From Chlorobium sp. (GTDB lineage: Bacteria; Bacteroidota; Chlorobiia; Chlorobiales; Chlorobiaceae), in assembly GCA_028278005.1 (NCBI GenBank), contig JANQFD010000069.1, positions 1-5,805 of the forward strand: a stretch of 5,805 bases of DNA. The letters are read 5' to 3'. This document shows positions 1-5,675 of this stretch, in pieces. A program made the translations under genes and the position numbers. The notes below the pieces were generated by a model, which saw only the letters and a program-made list of their open reading frames with translations, had not been told where the DNA came from and ran no database searches. How positions within the stretch are numbered: position 1 is the stretch's first letter; each line of letters opens with the position of its first letter.

Positions 1-545
1 GCTACGACAAAGCAGCCGTTGCTTCTTCCGATTCTCGGTCCGTTCAGTGTCACAATATTTTCGATGATGATGGGTATCGAGACATATTCCGCTGAATGCA
101 CGACGATGTCTCTCGCAAAAGCATTGCCGTTTTTCAATGAGTCGAGACCGTGAAGCCTGAGAGCAAGTCCGTGATCTCCTCTATAGGCGTTGCCGGTTTT
201 ATAGAGACCGAGACTGCTCATGTTCGATCCCGGAATATTTGAGAATCTTCGGGCATTGAGCGAGCCGCTTTTTCTTGCGTGCGCAACCCGGTAATTGCGT
301 CGAAACCCGGTTTTCATGTCGATGACAGTCATACGCTTGGCAAATGACGGCCGGGTATAATCAACAACAGCGAGGTACCGGTATGCGTGCAGGGAATGAT
401 TGCGTTCGTAGGCATTGACAGCATTCCGTGCAGACCGTATTGCTTCATCTGAGGCCCCTTGCAACGACAAAAGAAAAAACCACAGGGCTGTGATGGTGAG
501 AAGAACGGTCGTGCTGCCTGTCAGGAGTAGAACTTTTCTGATCAT
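1..545 (-). CDS. Murein L,D-transpeptidase catalytic domain protein (YkuD_2-like), C-terminus off window
   Basis: The gene starts at ATG 545-543 and stays open for 181 codons to the left edge, so its 3' end is missing. Residues 1-30 are a basic start followed by a hydrophobic stretch (VLLLTGSTTVLLTITALWFF), which reads as a signal peptide or membrane anchor and implies an envelope location. The rest matches the YkuD_2 type of L,D-transpeptidase: Y121-RGDHG, LRLHGLDSLKNGNAFARDIVVH with H150, then AEYVS, and GRSNGCFVV with the presumed catalytic C178 in an S-x-G-C context. Known members of the wider YkuD fold cross-link or modify peptidoglycan. H150 is followed by Ser where the YkuD motif usually has Gly. 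The start overlaps the stop of the upstream pirin gene by 4 bp (ATGA), and a good ribosome site lies inside that gene, so the two are probably co-transcribed and translationally coupled. The family is fairly certain; the substrate is not known. Confidence 0.85.
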   Translation of the reverse strand, partial: MIRKVLLLTGSTTVLLTITALWFFLLSLQGASDEAIRSARNAVNAYERNHSLHAYRYLAVVDYTRPSFAKRMTVIDMKTGFRRNYRVAHARKSGSLNARRFSNIPGSNMSSLGLYKTGNAYRGDHGLALRLHGLDSLKNGNAFARDIVVHSAEYVSIPIIIENIVTLNGPRIGRSNGCFVV

Positions 546-1465
546 GGTTCCCCTCGGTGTTCCTTAAGGAACGTCCCGTTGTTGTATTCCTCAAAAGCTT
601 TTTGCAGCTCTTCACGGGTATTCATGACAATCGGACCTTGCCAGGCGACAGGTTCCTGCAGGGGTTTTCCGGAGAACAGCAGGAACCGTACCGGTTTTTC
701 TTCCGTCATGACGTGAATGTGGTCACCATCCGTCTGGAAAAGCACCAGGGCTCCGTTGTCCATAAGAGGCCCGGTTTCCATATCGAAATAGCTTACACCC
801 TCGGTTTCATGGGAAAAAGGCTCCTTATCATGGCTGAAATAACCCTTGCCGGCGATGATATAGGTGAAAACGGTATAGTTTTCTTTTATCGGGTGGTTCC
901 AAACGGTTCCTGCCGGAATAGTGACGTCTATATATTCCGGGTCGATGACGATTCCGGTCACTGCACCGGGAGTTCCCTCGATCTCGCCGCAGATAACGCG
1001 GATACTGACGCCGTTATTCAGATGGACTTCGGGGATCATGTCGGCAAGTATGTCCCTGTAACGGGGACGGATCATTTTTTCAGATGCCGGGAGGTTCGCC
1101 CAGAGCTGAAAGCCTGCAACATTGCCTTTCGGATCCCCGAAAGGCATCTCCTCATGTATGATTCCGCTTCCTGCTGTCATCCACTGGACTCCACCGGGAT
1201 AAATGACACCCGCATTACCCAGACTGTCACGGTGCTCAACACTTCCTTCCAGAAGATAGGTGATAGTTTCAATGCCTCGATGAGGGTGCCATGGAAATCC
1301 TTTCAGGTAATCCCGGGGATTGCCGGAACGGAAGTCGTCAAGTAGCAGAAAAGGATCGAAATGAGGCAGTTGACTGAAGCCGAAAGCACGGTTGAGTTGT
1401 ACTCCCGCACCTTCAATAACAGGTTTGCTTTTGAAAACTTTCTTTATGGTTCTCGGCTTTTCCAT
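542..1465 (-). CDS. Pirin family protein (bicupin)
   Basis: This is a 307-residue pirin, a two-cupin protein of the cytosol. The N-terminal cupin carries the family signature: FPWHPHRGIETITYLLEG, then EHRDSLGN, then the WMTAGSGIIHEE block. Counting from ATG 1465 the likely metal ligands are H60, H62, H104 and E106, with spacing close to His56/His58/His101/Glu103 of human pirin. The C-terminal half holds the second, non-metal cupin (IPAGTVWNHPIKENYTVFTYIIAGKGYF). Some pirins act as quercetin dioxygenases and others as protein partners or redox sensors, so the substrate here is open. The frame can be extended to a TTG at 1507, directly after an in-frame TGA (1510-1508), but ATG 1465 is preferred: it is preceded by GGAAAG at 10 nt and gives the usual family length. 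It heads a coupled pair with the L,D-transpeptidase. Confidence 0.93.
   Translation of the reverse strand: MEKPRTIKKVFKSKPVIEGAGVQLNRAFGFSQLPHFDPFLLLDDFRSGNPRDYLKGFPWHPHRGIETITYLLEGSVEHRDSLGNAGVIYPGGVQWMTAGSGIIHEEMPFGDPKGNVAGFQLWANLPASEKMIRPRYRDILADMIPEVHLNNGVSIRVICGEIEGTPGAVTGIVIDPEYIDVTIPAGTVWNHPIKENYTVFTYIIAGKGYFSHDKEPFSHETEGVSYFDMETGPLMDNGALVLFQTDGDHIHVMTEEKPVRFLLFSGKPLQEPVAWQGPIVMNTREELQKAFEEYNNGTFLKEHRGEP
550..555 (-). promoter_or_regulatory. Ribosome binding site for the L,D-transpeptidase gene
   Basis: On the minus strand GAGGGG lies 4 nt before the ATG at 545-543, inside the last codons of the pirin gene. It fixes the start of the L,D-transpeptidase and supports coupled translation across the ATGA overlap. 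It is the clearest Shine-Dalgarno match in the window. Confidence 0.6.
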
Positions 1466-1632
1466 GGAAGTGCATCTTTCCGGATACAGACTGTTCTTAC
1501 GTAACAATCATGCATGGCCATTCGTTCATGATGCGATTCCCTGAAAATAAATGAAAGTTGGGTCGGGCTTAGTTCTTTGATTTACAACGGATTGCGTAAA
1601 TTCACCCTTGAAAGAACCTATAACGATAAACC
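1466..1632. other. Divergent intergenic region between pirin and ymdB-like genes
   Basis: This 167-bp spacer must hold the promoters of both divergent transcription units. On the plus strand TATAAC (1619-1624) resembles a -10 box, but no good -35 stands 16-18 bp upstream; if it is used, transcription would begin almost at the ymdB start codon. A small inverted repeat, ATCATG (1507-1512) and CATGAT (1527-1532) with a 14-bp gap, and the palindrome ATGGCCAT (1514-1521) between its arms could be an operator, but both are short enough to occur by chance. No small gene or RNA was recognised. Confidence 0.4.
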
Positions 1633-2475
1633 ATGGAGGGCATGGGGAAAAAAACAGCCACAGTTCTTTTTATCGGAGATGTCGTCGGAAAGCCGGGCTT
1701 ACAAATTACGGTCCATTTGCTCAAAGGGCTTGTCTCGAAGCATTCTGTTGATTTTGTCATCTGTAACGGCGAGAACACCCATAACGGAAAGGGAACGAGC
1801 AGAGAGGCCCTTCACCAGCTCAAAGAGGCCGGTGTTGACGTCATTACCGGTGGTAATCATACCTGGAACAATTTCAATTTTTTCGATACGCTTAAAAGCG
1901 ATCCTTCTGTTATAAGACCTCTCAACTATCCCAAGGGAGTTTACGGAAAGGGATACGGTATTTTCAGCATGGGAAAAGGACTTGGTGATCTGGCAGTAGT
2001 GAATCTCCAGGGGCGCACGTTCATGTCTACTATAGACTGCCCTTTCAGGACGGCTGACTGGGTCGTCAAGCAGCTGAAGGATAAGGTATCCTGTATCGTG
2101 GTGGATATGCATGCCGAGGCAACGGCTGAAAAAATTGCGCTGGGATGGTATCTCGATGGCAGGGTTTCAGCTGTCATAGGGACGCACACCCATGTTCAGA
2201 CTGCCGATGAAAGGATATTGCCGAAGGGCACGGGATATTGTTCGGATGTAGGTATGACAGGTCCGTACGAATCGGTAATAGGTATGGATATCAAATCGGC
2301 GACGGATCGCTTTCTTTACCAGACCCCGCACAAATACTTGTGTGCCGAAGAAAAAGATGTGCATTTTTCCGCCGTTATTCTTCAGATCGATACGGAAACA
2401 GGAAAGACGACCGGTATAAAGAGGATATTCTACCCTGAATTCAACAGGGGAGAAGCAGTGACAAGTGACAAGTGA
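1633..2475 (+). CDS. YmdB-like metallophosphoesterase (2',3'-cyclic nucleotide phosphodiesterase family)
   Basis: This 280-residue protein belongs to the YmdB metallophosphoesterase family (TIGR00282 type). The dinuclear metal site is complete: D16 in FIGDVVG, E47-N48 in NGEN, N75-H76 in GGNHTW, H160 in DMHAEAT, and H185 and H187 in GTHTHVQTAD. These follow the residue order and spacing of Asp8, Glu39, Asn67, His68, His150, His175 and His177 in Bacillus subtilis YmdB, which cleaves 2',3'-cyclic nucleotides and affects RNA turnover and biofilm decisions. The role in this organism is unknown. An in-frame TAA (1627-1629) rules out an earlier start. ATG 1633 and ATG 1642 both precede the first beta strand; neither has a well-placed Shine-Dalgarno, since GGAGG at 1635-1639 sits only 2 nt before 1642. 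The last residues, AVTSDK, and the stop are encoded by a dispersed heptad repeat, so the native C-terminus was probably different. The gene converges on fbp. Confidence 0.93.
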   Translation: MEGMGKKTATVLFIGDVVGKPGLQITVHLLKGLVSKHSVDFVICNGENTHNGKGTSREALHQLKEAGVDVITGGNHTWNNFNFFDTLKSDPSVIRPLNYPKGVYGKGYGIFSMGKGLGDLAVVNLQGRTFMSTIDCPFRTADWVVKQLKDKVSCIVVDMHAEATAEKIALGWYLDGRVSAVIGTHTHVQTADERILPKGTGYCSDVGMTGPYESVIGMDIKSATDRFLYQTPHKYLCAEEKDVHFSAVILQIDTETGKTTGIKRIFYPEFNRGEAVTSDK

Positions 2476-2478
2476 CGA
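2455..2478 (+). repeat. Heptad repeat (unit AGTGACA, three copies) carrying the ymdB stop codon
   Basis: Three tandem 7-bp units, AGTGACA, AGTGACA and AGTGACG (2457-2477), sit across the 3' end of the ymdB-like gene. TGA occurs at 2459, 2466 and 2473, one in each reading frame; the one at 2473-2475 stops the gene. The reverse complement of the block has no stop codon. A second copy, 22 of 24 bases identical and inverted, lies at 5652-5675. Confidence 0.85.
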
Positions 2479-2490
2479 GAGGAAATCAGT

Positions 2491-2511
2491 CGGCAGTCAG
2501 CAGTGGGCAGT
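2491..2511 (+). repeat. Heptad repeat, unit (C/G)(A/G)GCAGT-like, three copies
   Basis: CGGCAGT, CAGCAGT and GGGCAGT follow each other directly, preceded by a partial unit ATCAGT (2485-2490). The period is again 7 bp but the sequence differs from the block at 2455. The units are degenerate in their first three positions. It lies in the convergent ymdB/fbp gap and codes for nothing recognisable. Confidence 0.75.
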
Positions 2512-2530
2512 TCGCGAGGGGAGAAGAATT

Positions 2531-2561
2531 AGGTCAAACAGTAAGAGTCAAATGGCAAAAG
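2531..2561 (+). repeat. Degenerate heptad repeat, units ending in (T)(C/A)AA
   Basis: AGGTCAA, ACAGTAA, GAGTCAA and ATGGCAA run in register with a 7-bp period, followed by AAG. They are partly complementary to the block at 2586-2620: CAAAAG (2556-2561) pairs with CTTTTG (2586-2591), with weaker pairing further out. This makes the left arm of an imperfect long stem. Confidence 0.55.
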
Positions 2562-2590
2562 AGCTAGGGGGAAGCTCCTTATCTTCTTTT
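2557..2590. terminator. Candidate bidirectional terminator between ymdB-like gene and fbp
   Basis: GAGCT (2561-2565) and AGCTC (2573-2577) form a 5-bp stem with a 7-nt loop. On the plus strand a T-rich run (CTTATCTTCTTTT) follows; on the minus strand the stem is followed at once by TTTT. The position between two convergent genes suits a shared terminator. The stem is short, though the surrounding CAAAAG/CTTTTG arms could lengthen it. Confidence 0.45.
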
Positions 2591-2620
2591 GACTTTTACC
2601 TTTTGAGTTTTGCCTTTACT
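2586..2620 (+). repeat. Heptad repeat, unit CTTTTGA-like, five units
   Basis: CTTTTGA, CTTTTAC, CTTTTGA, GTTTTGC and CTTTACT run without a gap and end on the last base of the fbp stop codon (TAA, 2622-2620 on the minus strand). Read from fbp, the repeat therefore begins directly at the stop, as the TGA heptads do at the end of ymdB. It also forms the right arm of the imperfect stem with 2531-2561. Confidence 0.75.
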
Positions 2621-3621
2621 TATCTTTTCCCCTGTTCGAACTCTTCAGCTATCCTGACATCGTTTTCGCTGCCGATATAAAGCGGAGTGCGCTGGTGCAG
2701 CTCGGTTGGATTGATATCGAGAATGCGTTCTTTCCCGTCGGTTGCTCTTCCTCCTGCCTGTTCGCAGATGAAAGCAAGCGGGTTCGCTTCGTACATGAGG
2801 CGGAGTTTGCCGTTCGGATGCTTTTTCGTTGCAGGGTAGACGAAGACGCCTCCGGTGAGAAGGTTCCGGTGGAAGTCGGCTACCAGTGAACCGATATAGC
2901 GGGTGCTGTAGGGTCTTCCGGTTTCCTCGTCTTCTTCTTTGAGATAATTGATGTAGTTGATTGTAGGATCATGCAGCTGTTGCCAGGAGCCTTCATTTAT
3001 CGAGTAGTATTTTCCTCGTTTCGGTGTGGTGATGTTTTCATGCGAAAGAAGGAACTCGCCGATAGTTGGATCATACGTGAACCCGTGTACGCCGTGACCG
3101 CTGCTGTAGACCATCACCACTGAAGAACCATAGATAACATAGCCTGCGGCAACCTGCTGAAGCCCTTTTTGCAGGCAGTCGTTTATATCTGCCTTCTGCG
3201 GATTGTCGCCGGTGAGACGATAGATCGAAAAAATGGTTCCGACACTGACATTGACATCGATATTCGATGATCCGTCAAGCGGGTCGAAAAGCAGAACATA
3301 TTTTCCTGACTCATTTTTCGGGGGTACGATTGTCCCTTCGTTTTCCTCGGAGCCCATAATCGCAAACCTGCCGTGCTGCCCTATTGCGCTGATGATCTTT
3401 TCGTTCGCAAAGAGATCGAGTTTTTTTACTTCCTCTCCCTGAACATTTGTCGTTCCCGCCATGCCAAGAATATCGACAAGTCCTGCACGAACCACCTCTC
3501 GTCTGACAAGTTTCGCTGCAAAAGCTACGTCATAGAGCAGGTCGGTCAACTCTCCGGTTGCATGTGGACTGCGTTTCTGTTCCTCGACAAAATGGCGTTC
3601 GATGGTGATCAGTTTGTTCAT
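2620..3621 (-). CDS. fbp: Fructose-1,6-bisphosphatase, class I
   Basis: This 333-residue cytosolic enzyme hydrolyses fructose 1,6-bisphosphate to fructose 6-phosphate and phosphate, the committed step of gluconeogenesis. The metal site is complete: E92 and E93 in GSEENE, D113, L115 and D116 in FDPLDGSSNIDVN, and E278 in MYEANPLAF, each three residues on from the Escherichia coli positions (Glu89, Asp110, Leu112, Asp113, Glu275). Substrate-binding parts such as YSINEGS and RYIGSLVADFHRNL are present, and the length matches bacterial class I enzymes. Only two cysteines (C149, C286) were found, so the redox-regulated cysteine loop of chloroplast FBPases is absent. In a green sulfur bacterium it would turn reductive-TCA-cycle carbon into sugars and glycogen. 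ATG 3621 has only a weak GAGAG upstream. It is a single-gene unit, divergent from recJ and convergent with ymdB, and its stop codon abuts a heptad repeat. Confidence 0.97.
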   Translation of the reverse strand: MNKLITIERHFVEEQKRSPHATGELTDLLYDVAFAAKLVRREVVRAGLVDILGMAGTTNVQGEEVKKLDLFANEKIISAIGQHGRFAIMGSEENEGTIVPPKNESGKYVLLFDPLDGSSNIDVNVSVGTIFSIYRLTGDNPQKADINDCLQKGLQQVAAGYVIYGSSVVMVYSSGHGVHGFTYDPTIGEFLLSHENITTPKRGKYYSINEGSWQQLHDPTINYINYLKEEDEETGRPYSTRYIGSLVADFHRNLLTGGVFVYPATKKHPNGKLRLMYEANPLAFICEQAGGRATDGKERILDINPTELHQRTPLYIGSENDVRIAEEFEQGKR

Positions 3622-3676
3622 TACTCTCTTTGTCAGTGTTATTTCTGTAAAAAAACCTTTTCGGTATTCTGCCGCT

Positions 3677-3704
3677 AATGTACGTTTTTTTCAGGGCTTT
3701 TCAA
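3677..3704 (-). promoter_or_regulatory. Candidate sigma-70-type promoter for fbp
   Basis: On the minus strand TTGAAA (3704-3699) and TACATT (3682-3677) are 16 bp apart, matching 5 of 6 and 4 of 6 consensus bases. This gives a leader of about 50 nt before the fbp ATG. The call rests on box likeness alone. Confidence 0.4.
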
Positions 3705-3709
3705 TACTC

Positions 3710-3729
3710 AACCGTTCCCCGTAACCGTT
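3710..3729. repeat. Short direct repeat AACCGTT in the fbp/recJ divergent spacer
   Basis: AACCGTT occurs at 3710-3716 and 3723-3729, repeat starts 13 bp apart, just upstream of the candidate fbp -35 box. It could be a paired regulator site, but 7 bp twice may be chance. Confidence 0.25.
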
Positions 3730-3794
3730 TTCAGGTTTGTCATCGTAGTCCGTTCCGGGATTCGAAACGCTGTAAAAAAAGCAAACTAAAGCAG

Positions 3795-3808
3795 ATGCCG
3801 CTCGGCAT
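3795..3808. promoter_or_regulatory. Palindrome upstream of the recJ promoter, possible operator
   Basis: ATGCCG (3795-3800) and CGGCAT (3803-3808) form a perfect inverted repeat around CT. It lies 15 bp before the candidate recJ -35 box. A two-base loop makes it a poor RNA hairpin, so a dimeric regulator site is the likelier role if it has one. Confidence 0.3.
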
Positions 3809-3823
3809 GCAAACAAAACGTTC

Positions 3824-3852
3824 TTGTCAAGGGATTTTGAAATGATTATATA
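3824..3852 (+). promoter_or_regulatory. Candidate sigma-70-type promoter for recJ
   Basis: TTGTCA (3824-3829) and TATATA (3847-3852) are separated by exactly 17 bp, matching 5 of 6 and 4 of 6 consensus bases. Transcription would start near 3859, about 34 nt before the recJ ATG. It is the best promoter-like pair noted in the window. Confidence 0.5.
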
Positions 3853-3892
3853 GACGCATCGCCGTCAGTAAGCAGCATATTTTTCAGGCCTC

Positions 3893-5599
3893 ATGAAACG
3901 CTATAGATGGAAGGTGCTCTCTCCTGACGAGGGTGCAGTTGCAGCACTTTCAGAAGAGATAAACGTCAGCATACCCATTGCAAGGGCGCTATGCAACAGA
4001 GGGATTTCCGGTTATGACAATGCAAAGGAATTTTTCAGGCCGGATCTCGATCTTTTGCCGTCGCCTTTTCTTTTCAGGGATATGCGCAAAGCCGTTGAAC
4101 GGATAGGGAAGGCGATCGAAGGACATGAAAAAGTACTGATCTATGGGGATTACGATGTGGACGGAACGACCGGAACCGCTCTTCTTTACCTCTATCTTCA
4201 GTCGCAGGGAGCAAGGGTATTCTACTATATAAACGACAGGTTTTCCGAAGGCTACGGCTTGTCCGAGAACGGAGTGATGCATGCCTCGGAGCTGGATGCG
4301 GCACTTGTCATAACCGTTGACTGCGGTATAAAAGCGTCCCGTGAAATAAAGCTTCTGGACGATAAGGGAATAGAAGTGATCATTTGCGATCATCATGAAC
4401 CTGAAGAACTGCCTCCAGCATATGCTATTCTTAATCCGAAAGTTCGGGACAGCGGTTATCCATTCAGAGAGCTTTGCGGCTGCGGTGTGGCGTTAAAACT
4501 TGTTCATGCGTTGGCCGAGTCGGGGGGGCAAGCCCCGGAAGAATGGCAACGGTTCATCGATCTTGTTGCAATTGCGACTGCCGCCGATATGGTTCCTCTT
4601 GAAAAGGAGAACCGAATCTACATGCACAAGGGTATGCAGCTTCTCCGTGAATTTCCCCGCAAAGGCATTCAGGAGATGCTCTCCCTTATCGGAACAGAAC
4701 CGGCTTCCCTTGGTATGGGGCAGATAGCCTTCGGTATCGCTCCGAGAATAAACGCTGCCGGTCGTATGCAGACAGCCCGGAGGGCGGTTGAATGGCTTAT
4801 TGCCGATTCAAGTGATGAAGCAAGAACTCATGCAGCGGAGCTTGATCGTTTAAACTCGGAGCGAAGGCAGATAGATGCAGGGATGTTCAAGAGCGCTGAG
4901 GCTATGATCAGCGGCCATTTCGCAAGTTATTGTTCTTCGATTGTGCTTTACCATGAAGACTGGCACCTTGGTGTTCTCGGTATTGTAGCTTCCCGTCTTC
5001 AGGATAAATATTATCTGCCGACGGTTATCATGGGCGGCGGCGATAATCTGATAAAGGGCTCCGTAAGAAGTGTTCAGGGCCTGAATATTTTTGATGTTCT
5101 GCAGCAATGTGACGATTTTCTTGAGCAGTTCGGCGGGCATGACGCTGCTGCGGGTATCACGCTCAAACCGGAAAAAATTCCGGGATTCCGTAAACAGTTC
5201 GACAAGCTGTGTGCCGAAAAGCTGACGATCGATAATCGCCGTAAGGAGTTGCTGATTGATACACGTCTCACACTTGAAAACATAACCGGCAAGTTTCTCG
5301 ATGTTCTTCAGCAATGCGGTCCTTTCGGACAGGGGAACCGGGAGCCGCTTTTTCTCTCCGAGAATCTCAGAATTTCAGGGCTTCCCAGACTTCTGCAGGG
5401 GAAGCATGTCAAATTCGCGGTGAAGGGTGCAACAGAACGGATTTATGACGTCATAGCATTTGGCAGGGAAGACATCTACCGGGAACTTGAAAGAGGGTCA
5501 CGGAGAACGTTCTCCATGGTTTACTCTCTTGAAAAGAATGAATGGAAAGGCCGTAGGAGCATACAGCTCAAGCTGAGGGATATGGAGTTTGAGGATTAG
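3893..5599 (+). CDS. recJ: Single-stranded-DNA-specific exonuclease RecJ
   Basis: This 568-residue protein is RecJ, a 5'-to-3' exonuclease on single-stranded DNA that works in RecFOR recombination, mismatch repair and base excision repair; E. coli RecJ has 577 residues. The DHH phosphoesterase domain spans about residues 80-235, with YGDYDVDGTT (D86, D88, D90), VDCG (D143), CDHHEPEE (D166, H167, H168) and the ATAADMVPL block (D232). After a helical linker, the DHHA1 domain (about 350-455) shows WHLGVLGIVASRL, the GSVRSVQGLNIFDVL substrate motif and FGGHDAAAG. The C-terminal OB-fold (about 457-565) includes PFGQGNREPLF. All core catalytic motifs are intact. ATG 3893 has a weak AGG four bases upstream. 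The gene seems to be transcribed alone from the fbp/recJ divergent spacer and converges on a membrane-protein gene. Confidence 0.97.
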   Translation: MKRYRWKVLSPDEGAVAALSEEINVSIPIARALCNRGISGYDNAKEFFRPDLDLLPSPFLFRDMRKAVERIGKAIEGHEKVLIYGDYDVDGTTGTALLYLYLQSQGARVFYYINDRFSEGYGLSENGVMHASELDAALVITVDCGIKASREIKLLDDKGIEVIICDHHEPEELPPAYAILNPKVRDSGYPFRELCGCGVALKLVHALAESGGQAPEEWQRFIDLVAIATAADMVPLEKENRIYMHKGMQLLREFPRKGIQEMLSLIGTEPASLGMGQIAFGIAPRINAAGRMQTARRAVEWLIADSSDEARTHAAELDRLNSERRQIDAGMFKSAEAMISGHFASYCSSIVLYHEDWHLGVLGIVASRLQDKYYLPTVIMGGGDNLIKGSVRSVQGLNIFDVLQQCDDFLEQFGGHDAAAGITLKPEKIPGFRKQFDKLCAEKLTIDNRRKELLIDTRLTLENITGKFLDVLQQCGPFGQGNREPLFLSENLRISGLPRLLQGKHVKFAVKGATERIYDVIAFGREDIYRELERGSRRTFSMVYSLEKNEWKGRRSIQLKLRDMEFED

Positions 5600-5605
5600 G
5601 GGGAT

Positions 5606-5654
5606 CGAATGTTTTTCTTCAGGCAAACTGGCGGTTCAAGCAGCGGGACATTCG
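5606..5654. terminator. Inverted repeat between recJ and the convergent membrane gene, possible terminator
   Basis: CGAATGT (5606-5612) and ACATTCG (5648-5654) are perfect 7-bp inverted arms with a 35-nt loop. The arms nearly fill the 55-bp gap between the two convergent stop codons. No T-run follows on either strand, so this is not a classical intrinsic terminator; the role is inferred from position only. Confidence 0.3.
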
Positions 5655-5675
5655 TCAGTTGTTACTTGTCACTGC
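5652..5675 (-). repeat. Second copy of the TGA heptad repeat, carrying the stop of the membrane-protein gene
   Basis: Read on the minus strand it matches the block at 2455-2478 in 22 of 24 bases. Stop triplets fall at the same three offsets (TGA, TAA, TGA), again one per frame; the last one (5657-5655) ends the gene. The two differences are a G-to-A that turns TGA into TAA and a G-to-C that leaves all stops intact. Confidence 0.85.

Noticed and set aside
557..1345. Long plus-strand open frame of 262 codons opposite the pirin gene
   Set aside because: It is antisense to a clear pirin with intact metal ligands, and its translation shows no recognisable domain.
2455..2620. CRISPR-like array in the ymdB/fbp gap
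   Set aside because: The units are 7 bp and directly adjacent, with no spacers and no cas genes nearby.
2465..2680. Short plus-strand open frame of 71 codons running from the heptad repeats into fbp
   Set aside because: Its sequence is mostly repeat translation and antisense fbp, with no ribosome site or family likeness.
3622..3892. Small RNA or riboswitch in the fbp/recJ spacer
   Set aside because: Only short promoter-like boxes, a 7-bp direct repeat and a 14-bp palindrome were found; no known riboswitch core or strong extended fold was recognised.
3989..4396. Minus-strand open frames within recJ (also 4850-5314)
   Set aside because: They lie opposite the conserved DHH and DHHA1 coding sequence and have no domain of their own.
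2455..5675. Insertion sequence or transposon delimited by the two inverted repeat copies
   Set aside because: The enclosed genes are housekeeping fbp and recJ, there is no transposase, and no target-site duplication was seen.
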